Source of the DNA: Diphasiastrum complanatum
Lineage: Eukaryota > Streptophyta > Lycopodiopsida > Lycopodiales > Lycopodiaceae
Direction of reading: 5' to 3'
Assembly: GCA_029204225.1 (NCBI GenBank)
Contig: CM055095.1
Coordinates: forward strand, 71,775,617-71,839,616
DNA length: 64,000 bases
Below the pieces are notes generated by a model that worked only from the letters and a program-made list of their open reading frames with translations, searched no databases and was not told the DNA's origin. A program made the translations under genes and the position numbers. The number at the start of each line of letters is the position of its first letter. Within the stretch, counting starts at the first letter, position 1. Shown here piece after piece: positions 10,720 through 24,795 of this stretch.

Positions 10720-12250
10720 AATGAATGGATTTCTAATGGAAAGATGGTCCATCGCTGGTGGACAACTACCAACTTCTTAGTTTTCTTGCTCACAATCTAC
10801 ATAGTGCTTACAATATGTTATAAGTCGAATATGGACAATGACATTGAGTGAAATATGTCTCTTGCTTTACAACAGCTTATAGATTGCAGAATAGCACCAT
10901 TATTCCTTTTTTGATTTGAAAAACAATCCAACACAGGTATGTATATGGCAAACATCGTGGTGCTTTGACGTAAGGGGAGCATACATACGATACTATGCTT
11001 TTTTGGCTAGTTTTAGAAACAGTTTTGCTCCAAATATAAATACGGGCTTTTGTCATTACTTATTGATTCTATGACAGTTGTAAATCCATGGCAATAAATA
11101 GACTCGAACTTGCTGATTGCTATTCTTCGAAGGAAATGTCCTTTGTAACCACCATGACTTCCTCACAGGATTCTCTCACGACATCCATTCAAGTTAGTGA
11201 TGCAAAACATTATTTGGTTGACTACTTTACAATAAAATGATCGTATTTACACGAATATTAGTATGTATGGACGATTGGTGGTAAGATGATGATAAATAAT
11301 AGGAAAACGTTCTTATCCTACCTACATTTGGAAAAAGAAAAATGACCAATCTAATTTTGTTTTTCATAAAATAAAAAAAACAACATACCTCACTAAATGA
11401 GACAACACCTATGATTGTTCTTCAGTTGTTTCCCATTTAGATAGGTATAAACCAATGAAACAAGTATGGATAACCTAGACACTCTTAATGCACATGGAGT
11501 TGTGCAAAAGATCGTTACGTAGTGATTGGAACGACATGGATTTGCCCTAATCCTATTGCAAGTATTAGGGTAAAATGCTTGCCATGTTTAAGCGCACACA
11601 GGTATTGTTTTATCCTTAAGACACAATTAGTATTTAAAATGTGTAAAACAGAGCGATACCTGGTGGGCTTTTGGAAAGCATGGATATGCTCAAGGGTTAT
11701 GAAAACGGTGCATTACCTTCATTTTTATACGAAAGGTTCAAGTATCGGTTTGGCATGTATTTGTCCCAATACTTGAGCACTGATCCACGCTATCCCTCGT
11801 TTGCGAGTTGCAATTTATGTAGCATATCTAATTTTCATATACGTATGCTTTAATTTCATAGATGGATATGGACCAATACCATTAGAGTGATCAGAATGGT
11901 GGAATGCCTTGATACGGTAAGGATATGTTGTGGCCTTTAATCACTTTAAGTAGGAAAGATTGGACTACATTATTTCATTAAATACTATAAGTTGTTATGT
12001 TGCTATACTTATTTTGTACATGGATAACAACTAACATTCAACGTTGACACCTGTCTTCTTAACTGTGCTACTTGTGTGGTGGGATGGTGGCAGGTACCAG
12101 CTGGATGTCTTGAAATAGGTTTTGCTTTACGGTGCTTTTGGGTACTATATGCTTTTCAGCTATGTTTTATCTTGTTGGTCTATGAATAAAGGTTTCAAAA
12201 GGTTTGGTCTTGCTTAAGCAAGAGGAACTTTGTTTCGTTAATCTCTCTAT
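10720..12250 (+). repeat. Left copy of a duplicated 1.5-kb block
   Basis: This block is repeated in direct orientation at 16290-17806, with roughly 7-10% differences and small indels by eye. It starts near AATGGAAAGATGGTCCAT and ends near TTCGTTAATCTCTCT. It contains a short frame with a hydrophobic stretch (FLVFLLTIYIVLTIC) that is present in both copies, and other short open blocks that could be exon remnants. None was recognised. The lack of TG...CA ends or a primer site argues against these being LTRs. It is probably a duplicated host or ancient repeat segment. Confidence 0.7.
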
Positions 12251-12986
12251 GTGCATCCTTGAGGTATAAATCTGACTATTCTTTGGTAAGGATAGTACCA
12301 AACCTTTACCTTACATTGATTTATAGGCTAACAAAGGCTTTTTGTCATGTTTTTAGTCCTCAGGTTGGTTCCAGGAAGCTGTTGATCATGGCTATGGGGA
12401 GCCCCTTCTTCCTCTTAATCTATTCATTCACACCTTGATATGTTGTATGAAACAAGCATATTGCATTGTTTTATTACTGAAATTGGTCGTGCTACATGTA
12501 ATGTCGTTGGGCCTAAGGATAAAGTGCTCTGCATTATCGACCTTTTGGATACCTTGCATTGGATTTCTTTCCCGGTGCATCTTTCCAAAATCAAATGAAT
12601 GCCTTTTTTCTTTGGCTACACAAACCTGCTAGGGATGTTGTCAAGTCACACCTCACCTTCCTCTTGTACGCCAACACACGATTGATGCATCTATCGAACT
12701 TTGTTGCAAACCTCTCTTCCAAACTTCTTGCCAATCTAGGTGATGCCGAAAACATTAGAGAAATTGAATGCCTCCTCAAAAGACCAAGCTTTTCTACTTT
12801 GCAAAATATTTTTTTCCAGAACTCAAATAAAAGGACCTGTATTTTTAAACTAAACAATCCAAGTTCTATTGTTTTTGGATAGAATATCGAAAAATAAAGA
12901 CATTTACAGGATACAAGGGAAAGGAAGGACAAGGCAGTGGGACAAAAGAAGACTTGCTGATTAAAAGACTGAACTTTTACATGGAT
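12251..12986. other. Unidentified stretch with a 107-codon frame
   Basis: A plus-strand frame at 12559-12882 reads MDFFPGASFQNQMN and continues with Leu-rich sequence. I do not recognise it or the shorter frames around it. There is no start context, domain motif or repeat to support a gene. It could be a remnant of the same lost host gene or element as the flanking duplicated block. Confidence 0.25.
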
Positions 12987-13707
12987 TGACTGTTAGCTCT
13001 TTAGCATCCACACTGGCTATGGCTCCAACTAGATCGAGTTATGGCTTCTCCCAACTAACCCTCACTAAGGCTTTCCCAGCTAGCTTAGATATGGATACTA
13101 AGAAGACAGTACAAGCATAGGATGAATATTCTGAGGGTAAGATCCGCTCTTCTCTCATTTCTCTACTTAGGAACTGACTCAAATGATGGCTTGACCTAAC
13201 TCAACTGATGGCTTAACCTAAAACCCAACTTCACAAAGGCTTAGCCTACTTGTGAAAGGCCCAACGATAAAATAAAACTAATTAACTTGGATCATAGAAA
13301 TTATAATACACAGTGTAACAATTATAAATCGTCACAGAGGAGAACTCTCAATGAAAGAAGATAAAGCTCTATTATGCAAATGAGGTTCTTCCCCCAAAAT
13401 AGACTCTTCCACTCCTATATATACTTGGAGTGGTGGTCACTTACAAAAAGGCACTATGGGACAAATAGACCACATAGACTTAACTTGGTACCATGGGACA
13501 GACCCCCAATGGACCATAAACAACTGAACTAACTTAAGTTGAACTTATTCAGAGTAGTTTAAGTTCCAATCTTCTAGACTTGGGCTTAGAACAACTTTAA
13601 GCCGTTACAACATGGCGCAAAGGCCTAAACTTGGCTGATCCAGTTCTAGGCTTAAGTCTGTATCTTTTTCAAGATGGCTTGAATATTCCTTAGAATATCA
13701 GCCTACA
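12987..13707 (-). repeat. LTR-like segment (possible 3' LTR, minus strand)
   Basis: On the minus strand a purine-rich run (GAAGGAGGGG, 13719-13710) lies 2 bp before TGTAGGCTGATA, like a polypurine tract joined to the start of an LTR. A TATATATA box lies at about 13417-13424 within it. The other end at 12987 is a guess based on a weak inverted terminus (TGTTAG against TGTAGG). No partner copy was found near 15.8-16.3 kb, so this is tentative. Confidence 0.4.
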
Positions 13708-15742
13708 TTAACCCCTCCTTCAAAAGATTGGCAGTCCACGCCAATTGCCACTGCCTGTTGTCTTGTTTGGTCTTCCCACAGCTCTACATTGATGGCGAGC
13801 CAGATTTTATGAACTTCTCTACCAATTTGCTCCATTCTCTCGAATCGAATTTTGTCCAAAAATGGTTGCGACCGATAGTAATCAAGCATGTTCTGTAGAA
13901 ATTTGTACATGTACCAAGATTCAACCATGTCAACGTGAAGTTCGTTGGTGATCGTTGTCCGATAGAAAAGCCTTACCACATTGATGTGATCCATGGGTAT
14001 GCTTAGGTGCATATTTAGATCCAAAACTATTGGCAGCAGATCTCTATCCCAGAAACAATTTAAGGTAGAAAGGAATAATATTAGGCCGCAATGATCTGCA
14101 AAGTACCTAACATGGCGGTCCGGATTTGTATGATGTCTCCGATAGAAATAGTTGCAATTGGCTACAAAATCGGTCGCTGGATCATCAGTCTCAACTTCTT
14201 TAGGTAGAATTGGCCAATATATTTTATTAAAAACCCTTTCTAGTGTGAATACTTCTCTGCACCTTATGGGATAATATGTTGGATTGACACGCATGTAAGT
14301 TGGTGCCGCAATATATCACTCAAAAGCATGTGCATTTTCCAACATCATAGCACGTCGCCACTGAGGTTGCGGCTCCAATGCTAACACCCCTTGTCAGATT
14401 TACATATCGTGAAATCGGGAAGAGTGTACCCACCTCGGTCCTCCCAGTTTGGATATGCTTTATTAAACTCCTCTGACATTAACATTTGTCGGCTAGGATT
14501 CTTCGGCATGATTCTGTGTCGGACATCTATAGTTGTGGTAAGTGTGGGTGGTGGAGGGTTTGGTATGGTTGAGAAAAGTTCACGGGGGAGGGTTGGGTAT
14601 TTGAGGAGTAGATAAGTAGTGGATGGTGAAAAGGTTGAGTGTCGAGGTAGTGAGGTGATTGTTCATGTGGTGGGGAGAGGGGTGTGTCATCGAGTGAGGG
14701 CGATGAGGCTTGATAGGTGGTCTCAGGTTGGGTGGCAGTGGGGTTATGCTCTTCAGCTAAGATGCCTCGTTCGTGGTTCGTGGTAGTACCCCGTTGTGTG
14801 CTTTGAGTTTCCACCATTGCCGAGTGATACCTAGGATTATCTCGTTGTTGTCATGTGTAGCGCGAAGGTCTAGGATCATTAGTTCCTGCATCATGTTGTC
14901 TATGGTGCTTAGCGTGTGTTTCTTCATGATATGTGTGTATTGTTGGTAGCTGCTGGCGTAATATTTTTTAGCTGTCCTTCTAGCTCCTCAATCCGTGTGT
15001 TGAGCACAGTTTGATTTGCTAGAGTGGTCTGCTGCAATTGTTGTGCTTGCGCCTGATTTGCCATCAGTACCTGAGTTAACTTCTGATAGGAAGCGAGAGG
15101 TATTACGGTGCCTTCCGGGATTGGTGGTGCTTGGAACTAGTTGAAATCAATCCATTGAATATTGCCCATCATAGCGGTCCATAAGTTCCTGTGGCTTCTT
15201 CGTTCACCTTCTAACTATGTTTCCAGGGTCTTGATGAGATCATCCCTACGTTGTAAGCGTGCGTGAACGTCCTTGTTATTTCGGTGCAGCTCTTTGAGGT
15301 CAGCCATGAGTTTTCTTTCTTTGTTTTTTAATTGAGCGACCTCTTGTTCTAATTCCATGGAATAAATCTGCCATTCTTGGACCTTGTTTGTCAACTGCAC
15401 ATTTTCCTCTTGCGAGAAGTTGCACCAATTCTGATACTCATTGATTGAAGAGTAGAGGTAATGCATGGCATCACTTTGAGCGTTTATGGCCCGTCGCACA
15501 TTTTTTGGAAGGTACTGCCACTCCCCAATAGGAGGATACTGCTGAGAGGTAGGTGTGTAGGATGGTGGGGGATGTTGTTGTACGTTTTGATACAATGCGA
15601 TGTACTGTTCATGATGGACGGATTGAGTAGATGGAGGGTGTGATGTTTGAGTGATGGTGATAGGGATTGGAGATGTGTCGGCATTTGTGATCGAAGAAGT
15701 GGAAGTATTGTGGATCCTTACTTGCCTCCAATAGGTTGCCAC
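13698..15742 (-). pseudogene. Unidentified minus-strand coding region with coiled coil
   Basis: Three sizeable minus-strand open stretches lie in order and read like parts of one old coding region. The N-terminal part (15742-15215) starts MATYWRQVRIHN, is Pro/Ser/Thr/Gln-rich, and ends in a charged segment with Leu spacing typical of a coiled coil (VQEWQIYSMELEQEVAQLKN). The middle is again Pro/Gln-rich. The C-terminal part (14294-13698) is globular, with MRVNPTYYPIRCREVF and ERMEQIGREVHKIWLA. No gag, protease, RT or integrase motif was seen. The downstream purine tract and LTR-like segment suggest cargo or gag-like protein of a non-autonomous LTR element. It has several breaks. The product is unknown to me. 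Confidence 0.45.
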
Positions 15743-16289
15743 CTATTGATGCCATGATGAGGAAGTAATAACTTGTAACATGACTTTGCAAATCGTAATT
15801 TTTAACTCTAAAGAAACTAGATTTGAACACATTCAAAAATCTAGAAGGATTTACACAAGATCTAGATCACAAATTTTGTATCACATCACTTTTCAACCTA
15901 GTCAATTGGAAACTAATCTTTGCTTTGATCACTACATGTGATATAGCATTTTTTACCACTAGAATGGTGCCAAGTGGCATAATACTACTAAACTAGTTTT
16001 TGGCCAATTTAACCACTAGTTTTCAAACTAAATGAGATGTACAACCTATATGATCTATCTAAATGACTTAGGCTTAGATTCCACATGTGGAAACAGGCTC
16101 CACACATGTCTAATGATGATAGGTACAAGTCATTATGGTATTTACAATATCTAATCAAGTTAGCTTTTTCCAATTTTAAGAATTTACATGTTGATGGATC
16201 ATCAGTATACTCTCTCACACATATGTTAGCTTCAAACTATGACCTCCATCGCTGGTTGGACAACGATGGAGCTACTTTATTGATTCTCT
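15743..16289. other. Stretch without recognised features
   Basis: AT-rich sequence upstream of the unidentified minus-strand coding region. I see no primer site, LTR boundary or gene. A 111-codon plus-strand frame (16085-16420) runs into the duplicated block but has no recognised domain. Confidence 0.3.
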
Positions 16290-17993
<1,704 letters not shown>

Positions 17994-18095
17994 AATGCTT
18001 TCCTCTGCCCTCTTTCTCAGCCTAATGTTCTTTATTATTTCTTAATTCTCTAATGATCGACACTATTAGAATGTAAATAGATAGAATCATCACAG

Positions 18096-18107
18096 TGGTA
18101 TCAAAGC
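18096..18107 (+). promoter_or_regulatory. Isolated primer-site-like sequence
   Basis: TGGTATCAAAGC follows CATCACA and one base, resembling the join between an LTR end and an initiator-Met primer site of a plus-strand copia element. No matching LTR or downstream gag was found. It is probably a remnant. Confidence 0.35.
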
Positions 18108-18499
18108 AACAAATGTACTGCTTGTGGGAGGAGCAATTTGCAGCCAAGAGAAATAATATGTGGCCAACAAGAAGAAGCAACAACAAAGAAGGATTAGTAC
18201 AAATTTTGGACTCCTATTGTGTGTAGGTTCTCAAATGGAGGATAAGTGCAAATATAAGCCGCAACACCTTCATAATGCATTGATTTCCATTGCATTTTCT
18301 TTGTGCATTCATTTTTTGAGAGCAATGATTTCATTTTGCTAGCAAACTAGTATGCATTGACAAAACCATTTTGATGGTAGTCGCATAATTTTACAGCATG
18401 TAAATCATGTTCAAGTTTATTTATTACTGCATGCTTTCAAGCTTTTATACATAAGCACTACTAAGAGCCCGATTCAAGGCCCTTCAGGTAGTGTGCCCA

Positions 18500-19470
18500 C
18501 TTAGGCAGTTGTCTAGTAGGTAGGGCTTAGGGTCTTTCTCTTGTAGGCAAGAGATCTCATGGCTTTGGCTCCTTCACATAAGGTTGTATTCTTCCTTTCA
18601 GCCACTCCATTTTGTTGTGGTGTTCTGGGACTTGTGAGCTCCCTCTTGATCCCATTTGCATCATAAAATGCTTTGAACTAGGTAGAAATGTACTCACCAC
18701 CATTGTCACTTCTCAAGCACTTGATTTTGATGTTGAATTGGACCTCCCTTGGAATCTTGAACTTGACAAAGACATCATACACCTCATCCTTGCTCTTTAG
18801 TAGATACACCCAGCAAAATCTACTAAAATCATCAATAAATGCTACATACATCTTGGTACTACCATTTCTAATTGTAGTAACTCCATGAATATCCAAATGC
18901 ACAAGTTAGAAAGGCCTAGTAGATCTAGATATAGATCTCTTATAAGGTATCTATGTGACTTTGATAAAGCACATTGCTCACAAACATGATTCATGCTAGT
19001 TATAGACTTTGGAAGACCAAAAACAACTCTTTGCCATTACCTCCAATGACTTGAAGTTAAGATGCCCCAATCTCTTGTGCCATACCTCTGGCATTGACAA
19101 TTTCTCCTTTGACATACATCCAACTTGGTTAGCAACAACACAAGCATCAAGTTTGAACACTTTACCTTGCCTTTCCCTTTTGTAATCACTTCACCTTCCT
19201 TCTTGATCAAGCAAGCATCTCCATCAAACTCCACCTTAAGACCTTTTTCAAGCATTTGGCTAACACTAAGAAGGTCCTTAATTATTGATGGATTGAACAA
19301 AACATTCTTCAAATTCACATTCCTACTAGTAGAGAGAGAAATAGGAATTGTGCCAATCCCCTTGATTGCACACTCACTATCATTGGCCATGTAGACCACC
19401 TTATTGTCAACTTCATATGCCACCAATGATGAGTAATACTCCACCATTTTCATGATAATGATGCAAAGGA
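18500..19470 (-). mobile_element. Ty1/copia protease-integrase fragment
   Basis: The minus strand carries the post-protease segment (YMANDSECAIKGIGTIPISL, then LLSVSQMLEKGLKVEF) near 19400-19200. The integrase core follows, with TTIRNGSTKMYVAFIDDFSR, SDNGGEYIST and a downstream PQQNGVAERKN-like block toward 18600. It is close to the corresponding parts of the young element at 4469-10626, so probably a related lineage. It is broken in several places and has no LTRs. Confidence 0.8.
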
Positions 19471-19728
19471 CTTTGTTCGACAATTATCTGTTTGTCTGTG
19501 GGTAATAGGGTGAACTTTTTTGTAATAGTACAATACATGCTATTTTTCATGAATGTCAAATAATTATATTCAAGTACACTTATCAAAGACAATTATCAAA
19601 TACAAAAGCCCTAAACATGAAAAAAAATCTATTGAAGGAGACATTTGAATACAAAAGTATCGAATGCCAAATTCACACATTATATCAACTTTTGAACTTA
19701 CGAAATTAAATAATGATCTTTAATACAA
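19471..19728. other. AT-rich gap without features
   Basis: Low-complexity AT-rich sequence between a copia fragment and an LTR. No gene, repeat or signal was recognised. Confidence 0.4.
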
Positions 19729-20496
19729 TGTAGAACAATTGATCAGACAGATCTTGATTCTACTAACAAAGTGCGTAGTTTACCTGACAAAGGATGAGAA
19801 AGAAACGAATGCGAACTTGAAACTTTTCTATTCGTGACCAACTCGAAAGATTCACGAAACAGTGTCTTGTTCAAGCCTCAGATGTCACAAAACTATTTTG
19901 AACAGTTCGTGAAATATTCTAGCTTCCTTCTTCAAGCTCAAGAATTGTCATCTGTCGTGAATAATTTGCCAAAGACGAAAATGTCATGAAGAGACAAGTA
20001 TTGCGAACAATTCGCGAAACACGAAGCTGAGAAGAAGAGAGACTATCGCGAAATATTCGCGAACAGTATGAATTCGAGCATGGAAACAGAGCGTCTATTT
20101 GAATATCAACCGTCATAAACGGTTAGATTTCTACTGTTACAGTATTAAAAGGCCAAGGGACCTATCCTGTAACAATATAAATACATATGCACTACTCCTT
20201 AAAAGAAGAAGACTCAATCAGAGACACAGCAACAAGATAAGACAACAATAGATGTATATTGATGAATCAGATTCAGAGTTATAAAAATTTGTTTTTGATC
20301 AATAGTTTCTTATTGTCTAAATATCTTAAGTTGTCTCATACTTTCTCATATAATTTCTGCCATATTCAATCAAAACAAATACTGTTATATTAGTATATAG
20401 ATCAGATAAAATCGTGATTAAAGACACTGATATTAATTTGATTTATTCAAATAGTATTGTGTTCTATGTGGAAGAATAATTACTATTTTTCCTACA
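19729..20496 (+). repeat. Copia LTR (mosaic element, left)
   Basis: The right end is clear: it ends TTCCTACA, and after one base a primer site TGGTATCAGAAC begins at 20498. The segment from about 20026 on is repeated at 24796-25266 with roughly 4-5% differences. The left end at 19729 (TGTAGAAC) is inferred from a weak inverted terminus. The LTR carries two TTCGCGAA palindromes, at 20011 and 20056. Confidence 0.65.
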
Positions 20497-20497
20497 G

Positions 20498-20509
20498 TGG
20501 TATCAGAAC
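20498..20509 (+). promoter_or_regulatory. Primer-binding site, initiator tRNA-Met type
   Basis: TGGTATCAGAAC lies one base after the LTR end. It is the copia-type primer site with a small deviation from the consensus. Confidence 0.7.
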
Positions 20510-20529
20510 ATACGGAATCATAAGCAAGA

Positions 20530-22909
20530 AATCAAATGATTTTGCTAAGTTCAGGGAATTCAAGGCATTAGTTGAAAAGCAAACAGGATGTTGCATCAAA
20601 ACTTTGAGATTCGATGGAGGTGGTGAGTAATTTTTGACAAAATTTATTGATTTCTGCAAAGATCAAGGGATCAAGAGACAGACTACAACACCTTATTCAC
20701 CACAGCAAAATGGAGTTGCAGAACGAAAGAACAGATCTATTGTTGAGATGGCCAGGGTGATGCTCAAAAGCAAGGGTCTGCCAAACACCTTTTGGGCAGA
20801 AGCTTGTAGCACAGCTACGCACATCCTGAATCGGTGTCCTACAAAATCCGTGGAAGGTAAGACACCTCATGAAGCTGTTACTGGAAAGCAACCTAATATT
20901 TCTCATTTGAGAGTATTTGGTTGTGATGCTTATGCTCATATTTCTAATGAGAAACAAAGAAAATTGGATGCAAAATCTATCAAGTGTATTTTCCTTGGAT
21001 ATGATGAGAAGGCCAAGGCATACATGATGTATGACACAAATGCACAAAAGCTTGTAATTTCTAGGGATGCTACATTTGACGAGATGGGCCGAGGTGAACA
21101 ATCTGAAGTAATCACTGAACCTTTTGATGAGGGGGCGAAAGCACAGGTCAAGAAGGAAGTGGATTTTGATATAGAAAATCCATTGGATAAAGGCAAGTCT
21201 GATGCTAAAATTCCCAAGAGAGTACCTAGATGGTACTTATCAGTCACAAATGGTGCAAAGAAGGGAGATACTCTCTAATCTAGTGAGCAGGGAGAGCTTA
21301 GAAGATCAAGTAGAAATCGAAAACCTCCTGCAAGATTAGAGATGAATCTAGGCCTAATGGGTTCTGTGCTCAAGGCTCAAGAACCAAAAACTTTTGATAA
21401 AGCAAAGGAGCACGAGGAGTGGCGTGAAGCTATGGAAACAGAAATGGAAGCTATATCAAAAAATAGGACTTGGAACTTGGTTGAGCTACCTGATGATAAG
21501 ACGCCTATTACTTGCAAATGGATATATAAGATCAAATATGGAACTGATGGGCAACTCAACAAATACAAAGCATGGTTGGTTGCGAGAGGATTTGAATAGC
21601 AGGAAGGTATTGATTTTGAGAAAACCTTCGCACCCGTAGCTAAGATGGTAACTATACGTTCTATCATTGCTATTTCTGCTTTCTATGGTTGGAAGATCCA
21701 GCAGATGGATGCTAAATTTGCTTTTCTTAATGGAGTGCTGGATGAAGAGGTCTACTTAGTACAACCTCAAGGATTTATTGAACCAGGGAGAGAGCACCTT
21801 GTTTGTAAGCTCAACAAAGCTATTTATGGATTGAAACAAGCACCACGGGCATGGTACTCTTGCATTGATGAACACTTTAAGCGAAGGGAAATGGTAAAGA
21901 GTGATGTTGGTCCTAATCTTTACATTCTAAGGCAAGATTCAGATATAGTGTTCATTGTGTTGTACGTGGATGATTTGATTATTACAGGAAGTAATGAGAG
22001 CTTAATTGATAAAATCAAATCAGATCTTTCCAATGCTTTTGACATGAGCGATCTAGGATTGATGCACTATTGTCTTGGCATTGAAGTATGGCAAAAGAAA
22101 AATGCGGTCTTTCTTACACAAAGCAAATATGCACGAGATTTGCTTTATAAGTTCAATATGCAGGATTGTAAGCCTTTGAGTACACCTATGGATGTCAACA
22201 CAAAGCTTACTGCATATGATGAATCTGAGAAAGTGGATGCTTATTTGTATAGACAGCCGGTGGGTAGTTTGATTTGTTTGACACACACACGACCTGATAT
22301 TTCTTATGTTGTTGGTGTTGTTAGTCAATTTATGCAAGATCCTAGTCATCTAAACGTATTCTCAGATACATTCGAGGGACATTGAATTTTGGTTTGACGT
22401 ATGATCAGCCTGAAGCATCAATATAGATAGGATATACAGATGCTGATTGGGCAGGTAATATTGATGACAGAAGGTTTACCAGTGGTCATACATTCAGTTA
22501 TGGTATAGGTGCATTTTCATGGATCAGCAAAAAGCAACCTACAGTAGCCTTATCCTCGACGGAAGCTAAATATCGAGCATTCAGCAATGCTACACAAGAA
22601 GCGGTATGGTTACAAAGATTGCTTCTGGATTTAGGTCAACCACAAGTGGATGCAGCTACTATATCTTGTGACAATCAAAGCTGCATTCACCTTGCCAAGA
22701 ATCCAGTTTTACATGCTCGAACCAAGTACATCGAAATACATTATCATTTTGTTTGAGAGAAAATTCTTGATGGAGCCATTGATCTTGTTTTCTGTAAATC
22801 TGAAGATCAAGTGGCAGATATTTTTACCAAGTCATTAGGTAGATGTAAATTTGAAAAGTTTCGTACTCTACTAGGAATAGAAGAATGTAATTTTATCATT
22901 GAGGGAGAG
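20530..22909 (+). pseudogene. Copia integrase-RT-RNase H region (broken)
   Basis: Coding starts within integrase, only about 30 bp after the primer site. Visible parts: the late integrase core with PYSPQQNGVAERKNRSIVEM; the GKTPHEAVTGKQPN and GCDAYAHI segments; the linker; RT with KWIYKIKYGTDGQLNKYKA, FAPVAKMVTIR and the LYVDDLIITGS active site; and RNase H with ADWAGN and LSSTEAKYRAF, ending at VADIFTKSLGR. Gag, protease and the first part of integrase are absent. The region has about five breaks. The unusual closeness of primer site and integrase marks it as a shortened or mosaic copy. Confidence 0.85.
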
Positions 22910-23170
22910 TGTTAGAAATCAATGATAAACCTCATTGTTACACTTCCTAGTTACTGTTTACGATGTACTTTATTACTACTTGTAACTAGTCGTAGGCTAG
23001 TCTAGTAGTCTACTCCTAGGTTCTCTCTCTCTCTATCAGGGTTCAAGGTTTATATGTACATTTTACATTCAGTATGTGTTAGTGTGATAGAGTGACATTG
23101 CGTGTTCTTCTTCCGTCTCCCTACTTGGTGATTGCTTATGGTGAATGCTTGATGTTGCATTTTTTATTGT
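22910..23170 (+). repeat. Start of a different copia 3' LTR
   Basis: TGTTAGAAATC follows a purine tract (TTGAGGGAGAG) right after the RNase H end, so this is where the 3' LTR of the preceding pol region begins. Its sequence does not match the LTR at 19729-20496. The right end is unclear because another element begins at about 23175. Confidence 0.55.
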
Positions 23171-23174
23171 TAAC

Positions 23175-24792
23175 AAGTCGCTCTGTGTAACCCTTTAGAT
23201 TAGAGTAACTAAATCTACAACTAATCAGAAAATTACAAGAGTGGTAGACTAGCCACGACCTAGAGTGTATCTATTGACGTCATGCCATCAGATCAGACAT
23301 CTGTACTCCTGGGTACTTGTATGACCTTGCTTGGTCCTTCATGGAGCGTGAGGGCAGAAAAATGTGTCGCAACGTTTTTTGTGTTACGTCGTTGGTTTCG
23401 TCTCTGTCGTCTGACTTTCTCGTACTGGACCGCAAAAGATTCTCATTCGCGAATCTTTCGTGTTCGTGTCTTCTCATCAGGTGTTCGCGAATCTTTTGTG
23501 CTTCATGTCTCTTGACTTTCGTGTTCGCGAACATTTTCGTCAGGCAGAGGGCTGAAAGCTAGCAAAGCTTTGTAAATAGAAACGTTTTGTTTCTTCAGCT
23601 CCCTCTCAAAACATGATAGCTTTACAATCCCAAGTCTGCTCCTCTGTCTCTCAAAAAGTCCTTTGTCCAAGGCTGATTGAAGCCATTGATTCTGGAGTCT
23701 GTTCTCTTGTTGATGGGTGTTTGTCTAAATGTCTAGCCTATTGGATCTGATAGCTTCTTGGCTATGTCAGATTATGACAAGGTAGACTCTAATATCACTA
23801 ATGGGTTGTGATCGAAGGAATCGCGAAAGCGAAACAGTCACGAAAGCGAAGCAAACGATTCAATGCGATTCAGATGGAGTTCAGATGCGATCGCTGGTCA
23901 CTGCCAACTGAATCACTCCTACAGTTTTCCAAAATGTAGTCAAGCAGTGTTGATCTACATTTATAAATTAATTTAGCATTCAACAAAGTTTCAACCAAGG
24001 TGCAAAATTAAATGAATGAGAGAATCAAACATACGAATAACAGTAGACACATTTTCATTCAAGATCATACATCATGAAATGACATGTGCACAATGGCTAC
24101 AAAATCATCTATTGATTTTTCTCTGATTCTTCAAGCACTGCATGCAGATCCACGTAGTGCGTTGGCGTGAGAGAAATACAGTTCTCTCATGAGTGGATGT
24201 CTCGCTTACTAGCGGACTTGTGGATCTCTATGGATCCTGATCACAAAAACTTATCTCGCACGCATGCGGACTTCTGTTCTGTATTTTCCGTCTTGACTGC
24301 TTACTAGCATTAGACTGCTTCATACATCTCTGTATATGCCTCTCTATCAAGTATCATCCAGTAAGTATATAGTCACTCTGTGTAACCCTTTAGATTAGAG
24401 TAATTAAATCTACAACTAATCAAAAAATTACAAGAGTGGTGGACTATCCACGACCTAGAGTGTATCTGCTGACGTCATGCCATCAGATCAAACATTTGTA
24501 CTCCTGGGTACTTGTATGACCTTGCTTGGTCCTTCATGGAGCGTGAGGACAGAAAAAGGTGTCGCGATGTTTTTCGTGTCGCGTCGTTGGTTTCATCTCC
24601 ATCATCTGACTTTCTCGTGCTGGACCACAAAAGATTCTCATTCGCGAATCTTTTGTGTTCGTGTCTTCTTGTCAGGTGTTCGCAAATCTTTCATGCTTCG
24701 TGTCTCTTGACTTTTGTGTTCACGAACATTTTCGTCAGGCAGAGAGCTGAAAGCTAGCAAAGCTTTGTAAATAGAAACATTTTGTTTCTTCA
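23175..24792 (-). mobile_element. Short minus-strand LTR element (TRIM-like or shrunken copia)
   Basis: Two direct copies of an LTR end (23175-23597 and 24372-24792, roughly 6% different by eye) surround only about 200 bp of internal DNA at 23599-23801. On the minus strand that internal DNA ends in a purine tract (GTTTTGAGAGGGAG) beside the left LTR. It begins with a weak initiator-Met primer site beside the right LTR, which starts TGGGTTGTGATC at 23802. The complete LTR is thus 23802-24792 and the left copy is partial. No coding remains. The LTRs carry several TTCGCGAA palindromes (23446, 23484, 23524). Confidence 0.65.
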
Positions 24793-24795
24793 GTT

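Noticed and set aside
22910-23170. This LTR start as the missing half of the LTR at 19729-20496
   Set aside because: The sequences do not align. The true counterpart is at 24796-25266.
23282-24757. Paired 77- and 81-codon frames (MPSDQT and MYDLAWSFMERE types)
   Set aside because: They lie in the two LTR copies of the short minus-strand element and have no known domain.
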